A stretch of 64,000 bases of DNA from the NCBI GenBank assembly GCA_015183035.1, contig JACZZP010000015.1, positions 1,612,001 to 1,676,000 on the forward strand, in the 5' to 3' direction. This DNA comes from Meloidogyne chitwoodi. Its lineage: Eukaryota > Nematoda > Chromadorea > Rhabditida > Meloidogynidae. The stretch's first letter is position 1. Every line of letters begins with the position of its first letter. The notes under the pieces are model-generated. The model was not told where the DNA came from. It saw only the letters and a list, made by a program, of their open reading frames with translations, and ran no database searches. Made by a program: the position numbers and the translations under genes. Of the stretch, positions 47,745 through 58,774 are shown one piece after another.

Positions 47745-49703
47745 ATGTCGCTGCTACAAAGTTCTCTTCTACTGTTCGGCATTGCTCTTTTTCTTCTTGG
47801 AGGCGAAGTTCAGTGCGATATAGTTGGCCTTGGCAAACACACGGTGGACATCAGCAAAGGAATAGTCAACAAAGTGAATGGCAATTTTGAGCTCATCATG
47901 CCTAATGGGAACCTAACTGCGCTGAAAGCATTGCCAGACGCATGTGATGATGTGACCTTCGAAGGCGAAAGAATGTGAGTTTAAAAATAAAATTAATAAA
48001 AATTTATTTTTTCTTTTGCAGAAAAGTTGGATACAAAAAGAACAGCAAAGCAGCAAAGGAGGGATGCGCTCTGGATTTGCTCGTCACGACTAATTCATCT
48101 GATAAATTCACCTTGGATATTGGTGTCAGTTACTCTGAACGGTTGAGCAAGTGCTTGGGTGGTGTTAATTTTCCAAACGAAAACCTGTAAGAAATAAATA
48201 AATAATTTCAAACATTTTTCTCTTTTTCATCAGATTGCCGTTCACATACAGTCTGAAGGAAGGAGAGTTCGAAGATTTAAGGAAGAATGGACCTAAGAAA
48301 GGCAACAATGAGTGGTGCCAAGATTCGGATGGATGCAGGAAGAGACATAATGGCAGCTGTATGGAAGTGGGCGACTTTATGGTTGGATTTACGCATGAAA
48401 ATTTTGGATATATAAAAAATTTCATAAAACAAAGTGAGTGGTTATTTACCTTTTTTCATTATTGGTCATTTTATAATGTACTTTTTATTTTTTCAGTTGA
48501 CGAGCCTGTTGGGATGAATTGTAAATCAAAACAGTGGGCCAAGTATACTACGGATTCGTTCTTCCAGCTCGATATTACCGTCGAAGAGAAGACAAAATGG
48601 TCAACAAGAAAAGAAGACCACGATAAAAGTTGCTACAAAGATAAAGATGACCAAGGTATGGATTATTCTATTGCGGATGAAAAAACGTACTGCTACTGGC
48701 TGAACTCGGATAAAAACAACTTGCGTAAAGTCGGTCGATGGAAGATCAATGATGAGAATTTCAAAGGAAAGTTGAACAAATTGAATTACTACACCCATCT
48801 CATCACCTTCTATATGTTGCCACAAAAAGTAGCGCACGAACAGAGAGCAATTACTCAAGGTTATTGGCACTTTCTTAAGGACGAAAAATTACATGGCCCA
48901 AATTGTGACTTGTACATCAGATTTGTAAGTTTAAATAATTCTAAATTTTTGTTATTTTTTGAGAATTCTTTTTTTTAAGCCCAATAGCTACAGACTGCTC
49001 GGTCCAACTTCAGCACCGAAGCCTTCTGAACTCGTTACTTCAATGCATGCAACTACTACTACAACCTATAAACCTACTAAAACTTCTACATCAAAAATTA
49101 AAATCAGTTCAATTGGTTCTACTTCAAAAATTGAAAGCAGTTCAATTGAGACTACTATTGAATATTCATCTACTAAAACTCCTAGAAAAAGAACTATTTT
49201 AACCAGAAGACCAAAAACTACTAATGAATCAAAGACAGAGGACTCAGGAATTGGAATAGTTGCTATAATTCTGATTATTGCTGGAATTATAATATTGTAA
49301 GTTTTAAAAGAATAAATAAATTAAATATTTAATAAATTTTTAAAGGGTTTTATTGGTCATCGGCATTCTAATCTGGTTCTTTGTATTCCGAGGAAAGAAT
49401 GAAGAAAATCCAAAAGAAATTAATTCTACTCAACAAACAAATTCTGGTTCTCCATTTTCAAAAGATGATAATGAAGTACAAACTAATCCTTTAGAAATAG
49501 CAAAAGAAGAAGATCATCCACTTACTGTTATTCAAACACAATTTGATCGTTTTAGTGATGCAGATACTGTTGTTGGAACACAAATGGCTCTTGAAGATTC
49601 TAGAATTATTGGGGGAGTTGATGTTCCTGAAACTATAATTTTAATTAAAATAAGATATAATCTTTGTAATATTAAATATATATATTATTGTTGTTCTTGT
49701 TAG
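47745..49703 (+). CDS. GHGKH-family type I membrane protein, divergent member
   Basis: Exons 47745-47974, 48022-48186, 48234-48433, 48497-48924, 48980-49296, 49346-49703; 565 aa. All six exon phases equal those of the tandem pair at 12-20 kb. ATG 47745 gives a clean signal peptide (LLQSSLLLFGIALFLLGGEVQC); the in-frame ATG at 47703 would add 14 residues. The motif reads VGLGKH rather than VGHGKH. The ectodomain has about ten cysteines and the conserved LPFTYSL, HLITFYMLPQK and LYIRF blocks. It is followed by a Thr-rich stalk (TTTTTYKPTKTSTSKIK), a membrane helix (GIGIVAIILIIAGIIILVLLVIGILIWFFVF) and an unrelated tail ending CCSC. Codon use in exons 1-4 is distinctly less A/T-rich than in its neighbours. 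Function unknown. Confidence 0.85.
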
Positions 49704-50051
49704 GTATTATTATTTTTAAATAAAAGTTGTATTGTATTTATCATCTTAATTATGTATCATATAAATAGCCTACCTATATATATTAGATTAATTTAATTAA
49801 ATAATTTTTTATTTTAAAAATCTATATTTTCTATTTATTTTTTTTATTTTTTCTAAATTTTAGAATTATATAGAAGCAAATATTTATCTTCATCTATTTA
49901 TTATTTCATTAAATAAAATTTAAATAAAATTATTCATTGAATATATTTTTGTTTTTTATTAATTTTAAATAGAAAAAATAGATTAAAATTTTTTGACAAA
50001 TAAAAAAAATTAAAAATCCCATGAAAATAAATAAATAAATTTAAAATAAAT

Positions 50052-50399
50052 TTATTTTATACATTTGCCTAAAGAACACATTCCCAAACAACAATCTCCA
50101 TTATTTTTACAATGTTTTCCCTTACTTAAACAACATATATTATTCTCTGTTTTACAAAAAGTACCAAAACAACATCCTTCTTTATTTTTATCACAAAGAG
50201 CTCCTTCTTTATTACATTTACCCAACTGGCATTCATAATCTCCATATGAAATAGTAATTTTACAATCATAACCAGAACAACATGTTTTTGTACTATTGTT
50301 GCATGGATCACCTCCACAATCTTTACCATTATTAAATTTAAATAATATATTTAATAATAAAATAAAAAATAAAATATTATTAATTGTTGAAGAAGACAT
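50052..50399 (-). CDS. Secreted protein with three knottin-type modules
   Basis: Intronless, 115 aa. A leader (MSSSTINNILFFILLLNILF, cleavage near FNNG) precedes 18 cysteines in three successive sets with the order C-C-CC-C-C: CGGDPC...TCCSGYDC...EC, then CNKEGALC...GCCFGTFC...C, then CLSKGKHC...DCCLGMC...C. That spacing is the inhibitor-cystine-knot pattern, so nine disulphides are predicted. No other domain. The fold is inferred from spacing only; knottins include inhibitors, antimicrobial peptides and other extracellular ligands, so no activity is assigned. Confidence 0.85.
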   Translation of the reverse strand: MSSSTINNILFFILLLNILFKFNNGKDCGGDPCNNSTKTCCSGYDCKITISYGDYECQLGKCNKEGALCDKNKEGCCFGTFCKTENNICCLSKGKHCKNNGDCCLGMCSLGKCIK

Positions 50400-50484
50400 T
50401 TAAATATATTTTTTAATAAAATTAAATTTAATATAAAATTATTTTTAAATTTTAAATATATTTTATTATTTATATATACATAAT

Positions 50485-51030
50485 GGTAAATGTGTAGTTG
50501 GCGGTCCACCTATGCGCCTTCTTTTTTCTGCGCCGAAAAATACTCTAGATTGACTTGATTGATATTGCCCCAAGAAAACTTTGATGTGTAAAGGCGAGTT
50601 AAATTTGATTTTTAATTTTGTCTACGTTTCAATCTCTATTAGAATTGTTTTATTACTTCTTCATTTTTGGGCCCATGGCTGGTTGGTTTTGGCACAAAAA
50701 TGGATCTATTCATTGAAATTTACTCTCTAATGTATGATTTCTATTGATCGACAAAACACCACCAGACAAAATAGCTTCCACACTTTAGAGTAAATTTTAA
50801 TGAATAGATCCAAGTTTGAAGACCAACCAGCCATGGGCCCAAAAATGAAGAAGTAATAAAAACACTTCCAATAGATACAAGTTTGACGTGTTTCCAGCAA
50901 ACTTCGATCTTTACTATCTTTTCTTAACATAAAAGTTTTTCTTGGGGAAATATCAATCAAGTCAATCTAGAGTATTTTTCGGCGCAGAAAAAAGAAGGCG
51001 CATAGGTGGACCGCCAACTACACATTTACC
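50485..51030. mobile_element. Mutator-like palindromic MITE with 9-bp target duplication
   Basis: Inverted termini of about 100 bp beginning GGTAAATGTGTAGTTGGCGG, nearly identical on both sides. ATACATAAT flanks both ends (50476-50484, 51031-51039) as a perfect 9-bp duplication, as for Mutator-type elements. A second inner palindrome uses GGGCCCATGGCTGGTTGG. The centre shares GAAGAAGTAATAAAAACACT / TTTGACGTGTTTCCAGCAAA with the foldback elements at 20690 and 23851. No transposase. Confidence 0.9.
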
Positions 51031-51702
51031 ATACATAATTTATATTTTTTTAATTTGTATAGCTGAAAAAATGAGTAAAATTAATTTTATAATTTTTTTA
51101 AATTTTAAAACTCAAAGCTTTCCCCATTTTATTTGTTTATTTAATTTATTTTTAAAATATATTTTTTTCCTATAAATAGAAACTTAAATTTATAAAAAAA
51201 TATAATTTATTAACTCATCTGCTAAAATTTAATTTTAAAAATTGATGACATAGTAAACTAAAAAAGTCTTATGATTAAAATTAAATTTATACAAACTGAG
51301 TTTTTATTGGTAACACTGCAATGGTGCTAAACGACATACAAGACTCTGAAAATCGAAAAATCATAGGAGGGAGTATATAGGAAATACTGTAATTTAAAAT
51401 TATTAAAAAATGAAGGTTAAAAACTTTAATTAAATATTTCAAATCTCCTTGCCTTCCAAATAAAATGTCCAATGTATTATGTTAAATTTTTTATTGTTTT
51501 ACAAATTTAAGAGTAAAAATAAATTTATTAAAGTTTGTATATAAATCACCCTTTTGTTAATTTATCTTTTTGTTATATTGAATTTAAGAAAGATGAAAAT
51601 AAAAAAGCATAAAATTTAAATTAACAGTGCCAAATTTTTTTAATTTTTAAGACCCAAAAAAAGAAAGAAAAGAATTTAAAATCAATAAAAATTGATAAAT
51701 AA

Positions 51703-51959
51703 TCACAAGCAATAACGAGTATTCAGACTATATCCTAAAAAAGTATTTTAAAATTAATAATTAAACAAAATCACGTACCATTACCGGGTGTACATTTTTG
51801 TGAACAACAATTATATCCATCATCTTTATCGCTAAACCACCCTCCTAATTTACATTTTTTCCCTTTAGCATCACAGTCGGCATTAATACTATTATTAAAT
51901 AATATAATATTTAATAAAAAAATTAAAAATAAAATATTTTTAATTGAAGAAGAAGACAT
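51703..51959 (-). CDS. Single-module knottin-type secreted protein
   Basis: Two exons, 51779-51959 and 51703-51734, 70 aa. The leader is MSSSSIKNILFLIFLLNII. Exon 1 has CDAKGKKC, then NCC and KC; the sixth Cys of the knot pattern comes from the 32-base exon 2 (ending RYCL). That the missing cysteine appears in the right place supports the splice (AATG|GTACGT ... TTTTAG|GATA). The module is nearly the same as the last module of the gene at 56398. Confidence 0.78.
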
Positions 51960-52247
51960 TTATTTATTTAAATATTTTATATTTCTCTAAAATTTAATTT
52001 AAAAAAAACAAATAATTATTTTTAAATTTAAAATAAAATAATTTAATTTTTAAAAAGGAAATTAAAATTAATTAAAGTTTTATCGGTAGTAGGTTTTTAA
52101 GTTTTTAAAACCGAAAAATAACAACAAGCCAATTCGGCTATAATATTCTATTTTATATATTTTTGGGGGTATTATTGATTTTTAAAATAAAATCAGGACA
52201 GATAACGACGACAAAAAATTTATTAAAATATATTGTAATAATATTTT

Positions 52248-52373
52248 TTATTCAAATCTAACTTTTGGGTTGGGAACTTCAAAAATATCGGGATATACAC
52301 AATCTTTACTATTATTATTAAATTTATTAAATAATATAAAAATAATAAATAAGATAACTAACAACTCAATCAT
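52248..52373 (-). pseudogene. Short leader-plus-tail fragment, possible relict secreted peptide
   Basis: ATG at 52373 opens MIELLVILFIIFILFNKFNN, similar to the family leader (LLLFKFNN), followed by one Cys (SKDCVYPD) and stop after 41 residues. It lacks the knot cysteines. Perhaps a remnant of the neighbouring family. Confidence 0.35.
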
Positions 52374-53499
52374 ACTCACTTTTAGAGGAGAGTCAAATTT
52401 ATAAGTTATAGTTAAATCTTTCCCATTTATTCATTTTATGGGGTGTAAATACGGTTTTCCTGTAATTAATTGCCGTAATCCGTAACCTTAACTATAATCA
52501 AAAATTGCCGAAATTTTTTACGGTTCCGTAACCGTGATTAAGGCGAAACCCTAAAATCTACTCATAATTAAAAATGTTATTAAATTTAAAAAATTAAACG
52601 CTTAAACATTTTGAATCTTTCAATTCGAAGATCAAATGGAAAAACCTGCTAAAATCGAAAGTTCGAAAAATCTCTACTTATAATTCGGTATTAAAGATAC
52701 AAGTGAATAATGGATTACATTATAAATAAAATATTTAAAATAAAATAATTAAGACTGAATTTTAATGTTTTTTAAGTAAAATTAACTTTTTTTATATTAA
52801 ATTATTTTATTAAATTTTTTTATTTGTTTAGCTAAAAATAAAATTTTAAATTTAATATTTTACCATTATTATTTGTTTAATCTAAATGCGTAATTTAAAA
52901 TTTAATATTAGAATAAATGTTCTTATTTAATTTTACTTTTTAATTTTATTAAAAAGCCAACAAGAATAAATTTAAAATTTTATTTAAATAAAAAAAAATT
53001 TATTAAGCCAACAGCTGATTTATTAAATAAAAATTTTTTAATTTTGTAAATTAAATTTTACTATTAATTTTTATTAAATTCTAAGGTGACTAAAATTATT
53101 AAGGTTAATTTTCTGTTATACAAATAAAAAAATTATATTTTAATTATTTAATTAAATATTTGTTACAAAAATGAAAAAGCAAGCAATTCGATATGAAAAG
53201 AAATTACCTTATTTCTTTTAATAGAATGATATTCGTTCTATCTTCTATTTTTCAACCTTCTCTCAAAGATGTCTACTTCTGGTTAAATTAAATTTAGTTA
53301 AAAATTAATTAGTTAAAATTAATTTTTTTTTAATTTTTTAAATAAATATTTTATTAATTTTTACATTAAATTTGAACATTTTTTTTAATTTTTTAGTTAA
53401 ACATATTAAATAATTTTATTTAATATTTTACTTTAATTTAAATATATGTATATTTTAAAATTAAATATATTTTATCTAATAATTAAAAATATTAAAAAA

Positions 53500-53757
53500 A
53501 TGTCTTCTTCAATTAATATTTTATTTTTTACTTTTTTATTTATTACTATATTTCAATTAATTAATTAATTGCTGGTCTTTATTAGATTCTTGTTCAACAA
53601 AAGGTAGTATGTGTAACAATAATAATAAATGCTGTGGTCATTTACAATGCAAACGTACTCCTCTAAATAATTGAATTTATTTGAACATCAATGCCATACA
53701 AATTATATTAATGAACCAAAATATTGTAACAAAAAAGATGATTGATGTTGTTATGGT
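53500..53757 (+). pseudogene. Cysteine-rich (knottin-type) secreted protein, broken
   Basis: Leader MSSSINILFF is recognisable but hits a stop. CSTKGSMCNNNNKCCGHLQC follows in another frame, then stops and frame changes before CNKKDD and CCYGF. A GC-rich block begins about 8 bp after the recognisable end, at 53765. Decayed copy. Confidence 0.8.
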
Positions 53758-53764
53758 TTTAAAT

Positions 53765-53905
53765 AGGTTAGCTCTCCGACCCATCGGGGGCGGAAATTTC
53801 GGGGGACGGGGATCGTCGGGGGAAGCATGTCGGGGGTCGGGTCGGGGGACAGCATAACCTTCGGGGACGGGGGTGGTCGGGGGTAGTACGTCGGGTCGGG
53901 GGTAA
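53765..53905. repeat. G-rich block with repeated GTCGGGGG words
   Basis: About 140 bp of strongly GC-rich DNA built from TCGGGGG / GTCGGG / GGGGACGGGG words, an abrupt island in A/T-rich sequence. Many G3-G5 tracts on the plus strand could form G-quadruplexes. It has no inverted ends that I can see. Confidence 0.85.
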
Positions 53906-54376
53906 CGAAAAAAAAATTTTTTATTTTAAAAAAGAAATACAAATCTTAAAGAAAAAACATTAAAATATTAAATAATTTATATATTTATTTTTTTACTTAT
54001 CTAATAAAACATTCAACTCATAAAATATTTGTGTAATGCAAACAAAAAATATTTATTAATAAAAAACAATTTTATCTAATATTTGTTGTGTACTCTCATA
54101 ATTATTATATATTTATTTTCTTTTTTTTTTAACCAAAAAAAAAATTATTAATTGGTTAATAATATTTGTAAAATTTATATATTGATTCTATAATTTATTA
54201 ACCAAAATTATATTAAAATTTTTTTAAATAACAAAATCGCAAAATATTTTTAACTAAAAATGTTAATTTTAAATTTTGATTTTTCACCTAAAATAAATAA
54301 ATTATTAAAAATTAATTTATATTTATTTTTATAGGGATTTCTAAGTATTTTTTTAAATTAATTCAATTCAAATATA

Positions 54377-56048
54377 ATGCCAAAATCTTTAAATAATTCT
54401 GAAAAATTAGAAAACAACAACTCTGATAAAAATTCATTTCTTCAAAATTTAATAATTTATTTTTTAATAAATTTATTTTTTATTTATCAATTATTTGTTT
54501 ATATACAAAATCACAGTCATATGGGTGGATTAATTTTATGGGATACTCTTTTTCTTCTTATAATTAATTCTGATACAAGATATCCTCCTTTAAGTTTGAT
54601 ATTTGCTAAATATTCTAAAAAGGTATTTTTATGGGTATTTTTATTTAAAAAAATTGAAGAAAAATTTAGAAAAAAATATTTTTAAATTATTTTACTTTTT
54701 ATTAAAATAGGTATTAATTTAAATATTTATACCTCATAAAAATAAAAATTAATTAATAGGAAATTATAACAAAAATAAGCACTGAATCACGTCCTCTTCT
54801 TCAAATTATTGGTGTTGTTGTTTTTCAAGCATTGCTTTTTGTTAATTTTACTCATGCTATTGAAGCTATATTTTGTGATGATTCAATGTAATTTTTTAAT
54901 TAAAAAAATATATTTAAAATTAATTTTAAATAAATTTATTTTATTTTTTTTCTCTTCTCTCTTTGGGGGATACTTAACAAATTGAGGGAATAAATAATTA
55001 ATAATTATTTTAATTTATTTTATTTTTCAGTTCTATATACTCAAAACAATTTGTTTTAATGGTTATAATAAATATTATATTTAAATCTCTTCTTTTTTTA
55101 ATATTTTCCAAAAACTTTTCAATAAAAGATTTGTCTAAAATAAATAAATTATTAATACATTTTGGCCCTTCAATAATTTTTTTATTTATTTTTTATTTAA
55201 ATTGGCTATTTAAAAATGAAACAAATGAATTAATTAATAAATTGGATAAATATTTTGGTGCCCTATTTTGCATATTTTTGTCTATTTCTACTGTTAAAAT
55301 TTGTTGGTTTTTTTTTTAAGTTTTTTAATTATTAAAAGGTCCAATAATTATATAATTTTTTAAAAATGTTAGTTAACACATTTAGGCATATCTGTACAAA
55401 ATTTAATAATTTTAGGTTCTCATTTTTTAATTTTATAAGAATTCATTAACAAGAATTCATTTAGATAAGCATTAATTCTCTAAGCAAAAATTTACTTTTT
55501 AAAAAATAAAATAATTTATTTAAAAAAATAAAAATTAGTTAATTATTAATTCAATTAATAAAATAAATTAATTTATTAATTTTTAGTTGGAAAAAATCTT
55601 CCATTTCTTTTGTGTAATTCACCAGAAGGAATTGATGCAAATGATTTAAAAGAAGAAATAGAAAAAGAGGTAAAATTAAATAAAATAATTAATTAATTAA
55701 TTAATTTAGTTTAAACAAATTATTTGTCATCAATTACATATTTATAGAAAATGGCCAAATAAAACAAGTTTTGAAGCTTTTGTTCATATTAAAATACTTG
55801 ATTGTTATTTTGAGAGACAAATTGAAACAAAATTAGATAATAAATCAAATTCAGAAAATGAAGCAAAAAATGAAGCAAACTTTAAAAATGAAACAAATAA
55901 AAATAAAGAAGTAACAGAATTTAATAAAATAAATTTAGAAATTAATTTATTAAAATTAATTAGTTCATTAACTGAATTTTTATACAAAAAAGGTGCTTTA
56001 AAAGTTAATATTCAACCTTTAATTAATTATAATTTATTTTACAATTAA
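54377..56048 (+). CDS. Cation diffusion facilitator-like membrane transporter (SLC30A6/TOC-1-like)
   Basis: Exons 54377-54622, 54760-54887, 55031-55302, 55587-55669, 55710-56048; 355 aa with consistent phases (exon 3 uses an unusual T|GTTGGT donor). About six hydrophobic segments precede a soluble end: FGKNLPFLLCNSPEGIDAND and ICHQLHIYRKWPNKTSFEAF resemble the CDF carboxy domain (...TPxGxDxxxL... and xELHxWxxxxxxxxAxVHI). The helices lack the paired His/Asp zinc sites of active transporters (HxxxD), as in ZnT6-type proteins that act as heterodimer partners in the secretory pathway. Order and length fit a compact SLC30A6; similarity is distant and the join of exon 3 to 4 is the weakest step. 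Confidence 0.55.
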
Positions 56049-56088
56049 TTAAATTATATTTAATTAATATTTTAAAATATTAAATATA

Positions 56089-56160
56089 GCCGGAATGGTT
56101 GAGTGTTTAGTGTGTTAGTCTTTAATCATTTATTTAGGCTTGATTCCTGTTATTTTGTAC
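56089..56160 (+). pseudogene. tRNA-like remnant (A-box and B-box)
   Basis: TGGTTGAGTG (56096-56105) resembles an A box and GGCTTGATTCC (56137-56147) matches the B-box consensus at 9 of 11. The distance fits a tRNA gene. The acceptor arms (GCCGGAA at the start) have no partner at the end, so it is a decayed tRNA or a tRNA-derived SINE head rather than a working gene. Confidence 0.35.
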
Positions 56161-56397
56161 AAAATATCCCAATGTCATTAATATTTATTTTTAGTAAAAA
56201 TTTGAAACAAATATTTTTTCATTTATTTTATTTATAAATTAATTTTAAATAAATTATTCATTGAATATATTTTTTAGTATTATTAGGTTTAAAGTTTAAA
56301 AATAAAGAAAAAGTATAGAATTTAAATTAAAAGCCAAATTTTTTATAAACCATAGAAAAAGAAAAGAATTTTAAAATTAATAAAAAATAATTATTAA

Positions 56398-56787
56398 TTA
56401 AAAACAATATTTACCATCTTTACATGTTTTAGAACAACAATTATATCCAGAAGGCATGAAAAACCCTCCTTTACATTTTTTTCCTTTAGCATCACAAGTT
56501 TTACAATGCGCATTTTTTTCATCAGCATCCCATTGACATGATGCACCAGACTGGCATTGATCTGAATAATAATCACATGGCTGATTGAATTTAATAGAAG
56601 AACTAAAAAAGCATTGATGTTCATAAGAACCACCAGCAGTTAGATTGTTTTTGCAATGTAAGCCAAAACAACATTTGTTGTTATTGTCACATGGACCGAC
56701 AGATACACAAGCATTATTAAATTTAAATAATAATATAATATTTAATAATAAAATAAAAAATAAAATATTATTTATTGAAGAAGACAT
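56398..56787 (-). CDS. Cysteine-rich secreted protein, two knottin modules plus a four-Cys middle
   Basis: Intronless, 129 aa. The leader is MSSSINNILFFILLLNIILL, cleaved near FNNA. Sixteen cysteines: first module CVSVGPC...KCCFGLHC...QC, middle set C-C-C-C without a CC pair, last module CDAKGKKC...NCCSKTC...YC. Same family as 50052, 51703 and 57427. The three-part layout suggests the middle module lost a CC pair. Confidence 0.85.
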   Translation of the reverse strand: MSSSINNILFFILLLNIILLFKFNNACVSVGPCDNNNKCCFGLHCKNNLTAGGSYEHQCFFSSSIKFNQPCDYYSDQCQSGASCQWDADEKNAHCKTCDAKGKKCKGGFFMPSGYNCCSKTCKDGKYCF

Positions 56788-57426
56788 TTAAATATATTTT
56801 TTTAATAAAATTATTTAAATAATTAATATATTTAATTTAACTAAAATTTAGGGGAATATTTATATTAAATTAATTTAATTTTATTTGTATAGCTGAAAAA
56901 TAATTATATATTTTAAATTTAATATAAATAAAATGTTGGCATTTAATTTAAAATGAATAAAACAGTAATTTAAAATTAAAGTAAAGAGAAGAGTTGAACA
57001 ATGTGCTTATTTGATAGAGTATTTTAATTTTTTAAATTATTTATTTAACTGTTAATTTTTATAAAAAATTAAAAAATATACCTAATTTTAATTTTTAAAT
57101 AAATTTAATTTTAATCACATGTTTAAAATAAATTTTTATTTATTAATCTTTTATATTAAATACCAATAATACTAAATAGATAATATTAAATTTTAATTTA
57201 GTAAATTAAAAATTTAAAAATAATTTTTAAACAGATGAGTAAATAAATTATAATCTTTTTTTAAATAATTTTAAATTAATATTAAATTTAAATTAATTTT
57301 TACAGATATACAAATAAAATAAAATTAATATTTAATTTAATATAAATATACCTTTACATTTTATTTAAATTAAAATATTTAATTAAAATTAATTAATTAT
57401 TTAATAATTTTAGAAAATTTAAATAA

Positions 57427-57828
57427 ATGTCTTATTCAATTAATATATTATTTTTTATTTTTTTATTATTAAATATATTATTTTTTAAATTTAATAATGG
57501 CGGTTGTGTAAATGATGGTAATACTGAATGCAACAATGGAAACAACAAATGCTGTGGTGGCACTGGTTTAAATTGCAAAAATACTCTTACTCGTTTTTCA
57601 TATAAATATAAATGCTCTCAAAATGCTTCTAATAAAAAAGATAAAAAATGTCCATTTAATACGGATCATTGTGAATATGGGTATTCATGTCAAAATAATG
57701 GAGAATCAGGCAATATGGACGGAGAGTTGTTAGGTCATTGTAGACCTTGCCTTGTTAAAGGCACAACAACTAAAGATGGAACAAAGTGTTGTTCACGAAG
57801 TATTGATGAAAATAATAAATGTAATTAA
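57427..57828 (+). CDS. Cysteine-rich secreted protein, divergent modules
   Basis: Intronless, 133 aa. The leader is MSYSINILFFIFLLLNILFF. First module CVNDGNTEC...KCCGGTGLNC...KC is a full C-C-CC-C-C set; the middle has CPFNTDHC...SC...HC; the last has only C...CC...C, so two cysteines are missing. It is the only intact plus-strand member here. Ends KCN, shortly before an AT-rich 3' flank. Confidence 0.85.
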   Translation: MSYSINILFFIFLLLNILFFKFNNGGCVNDGNTECNNGNNKCCGGTGLNCKNTLTRFSYKYKCSQNASNKKDKKCPFNTDHCEYGYSCQNNGESGNMDGELLGHCRPCLVKGTTTKDGTKCCSRSIDENNKCN

Positions 57829-58774
57829 TTAATTAATTAATTTTCTTTTCTTTTAATTTTTTAATTAAATTTTAAAAATTTATTGGCTAAAAATATAATT
57901 CTTTCACATTTTCTATAAAAATATAAATATTATTAATTAATGAATATTTTTATTATACAATATTAATAAAAGAATAAATATATTAATTAAATAAAGATGT
58001 GATTTTTATTTAAATAATTTAGTAATTTTAACTGTAAAAAAACAGGCGTGTGCACGGTATTATAATAATAAGAGGAAGTTTATTTTAAAAAATGTTTTAT
58101 TTACCTTTAAAAATTGTTTAAATAATATTTTTATAAAAATAAATATTATTTTATATTTTTATTTCAAAAATATTAATAAAAATAACAAATAAAAATAAAT
58201 AAATAATTTAATTATCAATAAAAAATTTATTTTTCTTTAAATAAATTATATTATTTATTAAAATTAATTTTAAAAAATATATTGTAGAATGGGAATAAAT
58301 ATATATCCAAGTTTTGGACCAGCAGTTTGAGTCCTGAAGCGCTGGTCCTGAAGTTTCGGCCTGCACTTAAATGGAGATTTTCCGATAATTTAACACATTT
58401 TTAAATAAAAAATAGTAATAAATATATTATTTAAAATTTAATGAAAAACATATATTTTTAATCAAGATAAAGCAAATTATATGACTAACAAATTATAAAA
58501 AATAATTTAGAATTACTCTTAATAAAAAACAATTTTTATTTTTTACAAAATGTAGACAGAAATAAATTAAATTAAAATACTAAATAGTTAGTATTTAAAT
58601 AAAAATACTTGTCTATTAATTTGCTTAGTTTTTTAAATATTTTATTAGAAAATATGTATTACATACCTTTATTAAAAAATTTAAATTTTTTAACTTTTTA
58701 AATTATTTAGAAAAAATTAATTTAGGTAATTATTTTTAATTATTTAATTATTTAAAAATTTATTTAATTATAAA
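57829..58774. other. Intergenic DNA
   Basis: AT-rich. A GC-richer stretch at 58300-58375 contains GGACCAGC ... GCTGGTCC, an imperfect inverted repeat of unknown origin. No gene seen. Confidence 0.5.

Noticed and set aside
52436..52560. Possible degenerate MITE with CCGTAACC / GGTTCCGTAACCG words
   Set aside because: Words repeat, but I could not define ends or a target duplication.
58315..58345. Possible tRNA or structured RNA at GGACCAGC...GCTGGTCC
   Set aside because: No second arm set, no A/B boxes; a single imperfect hairpin.
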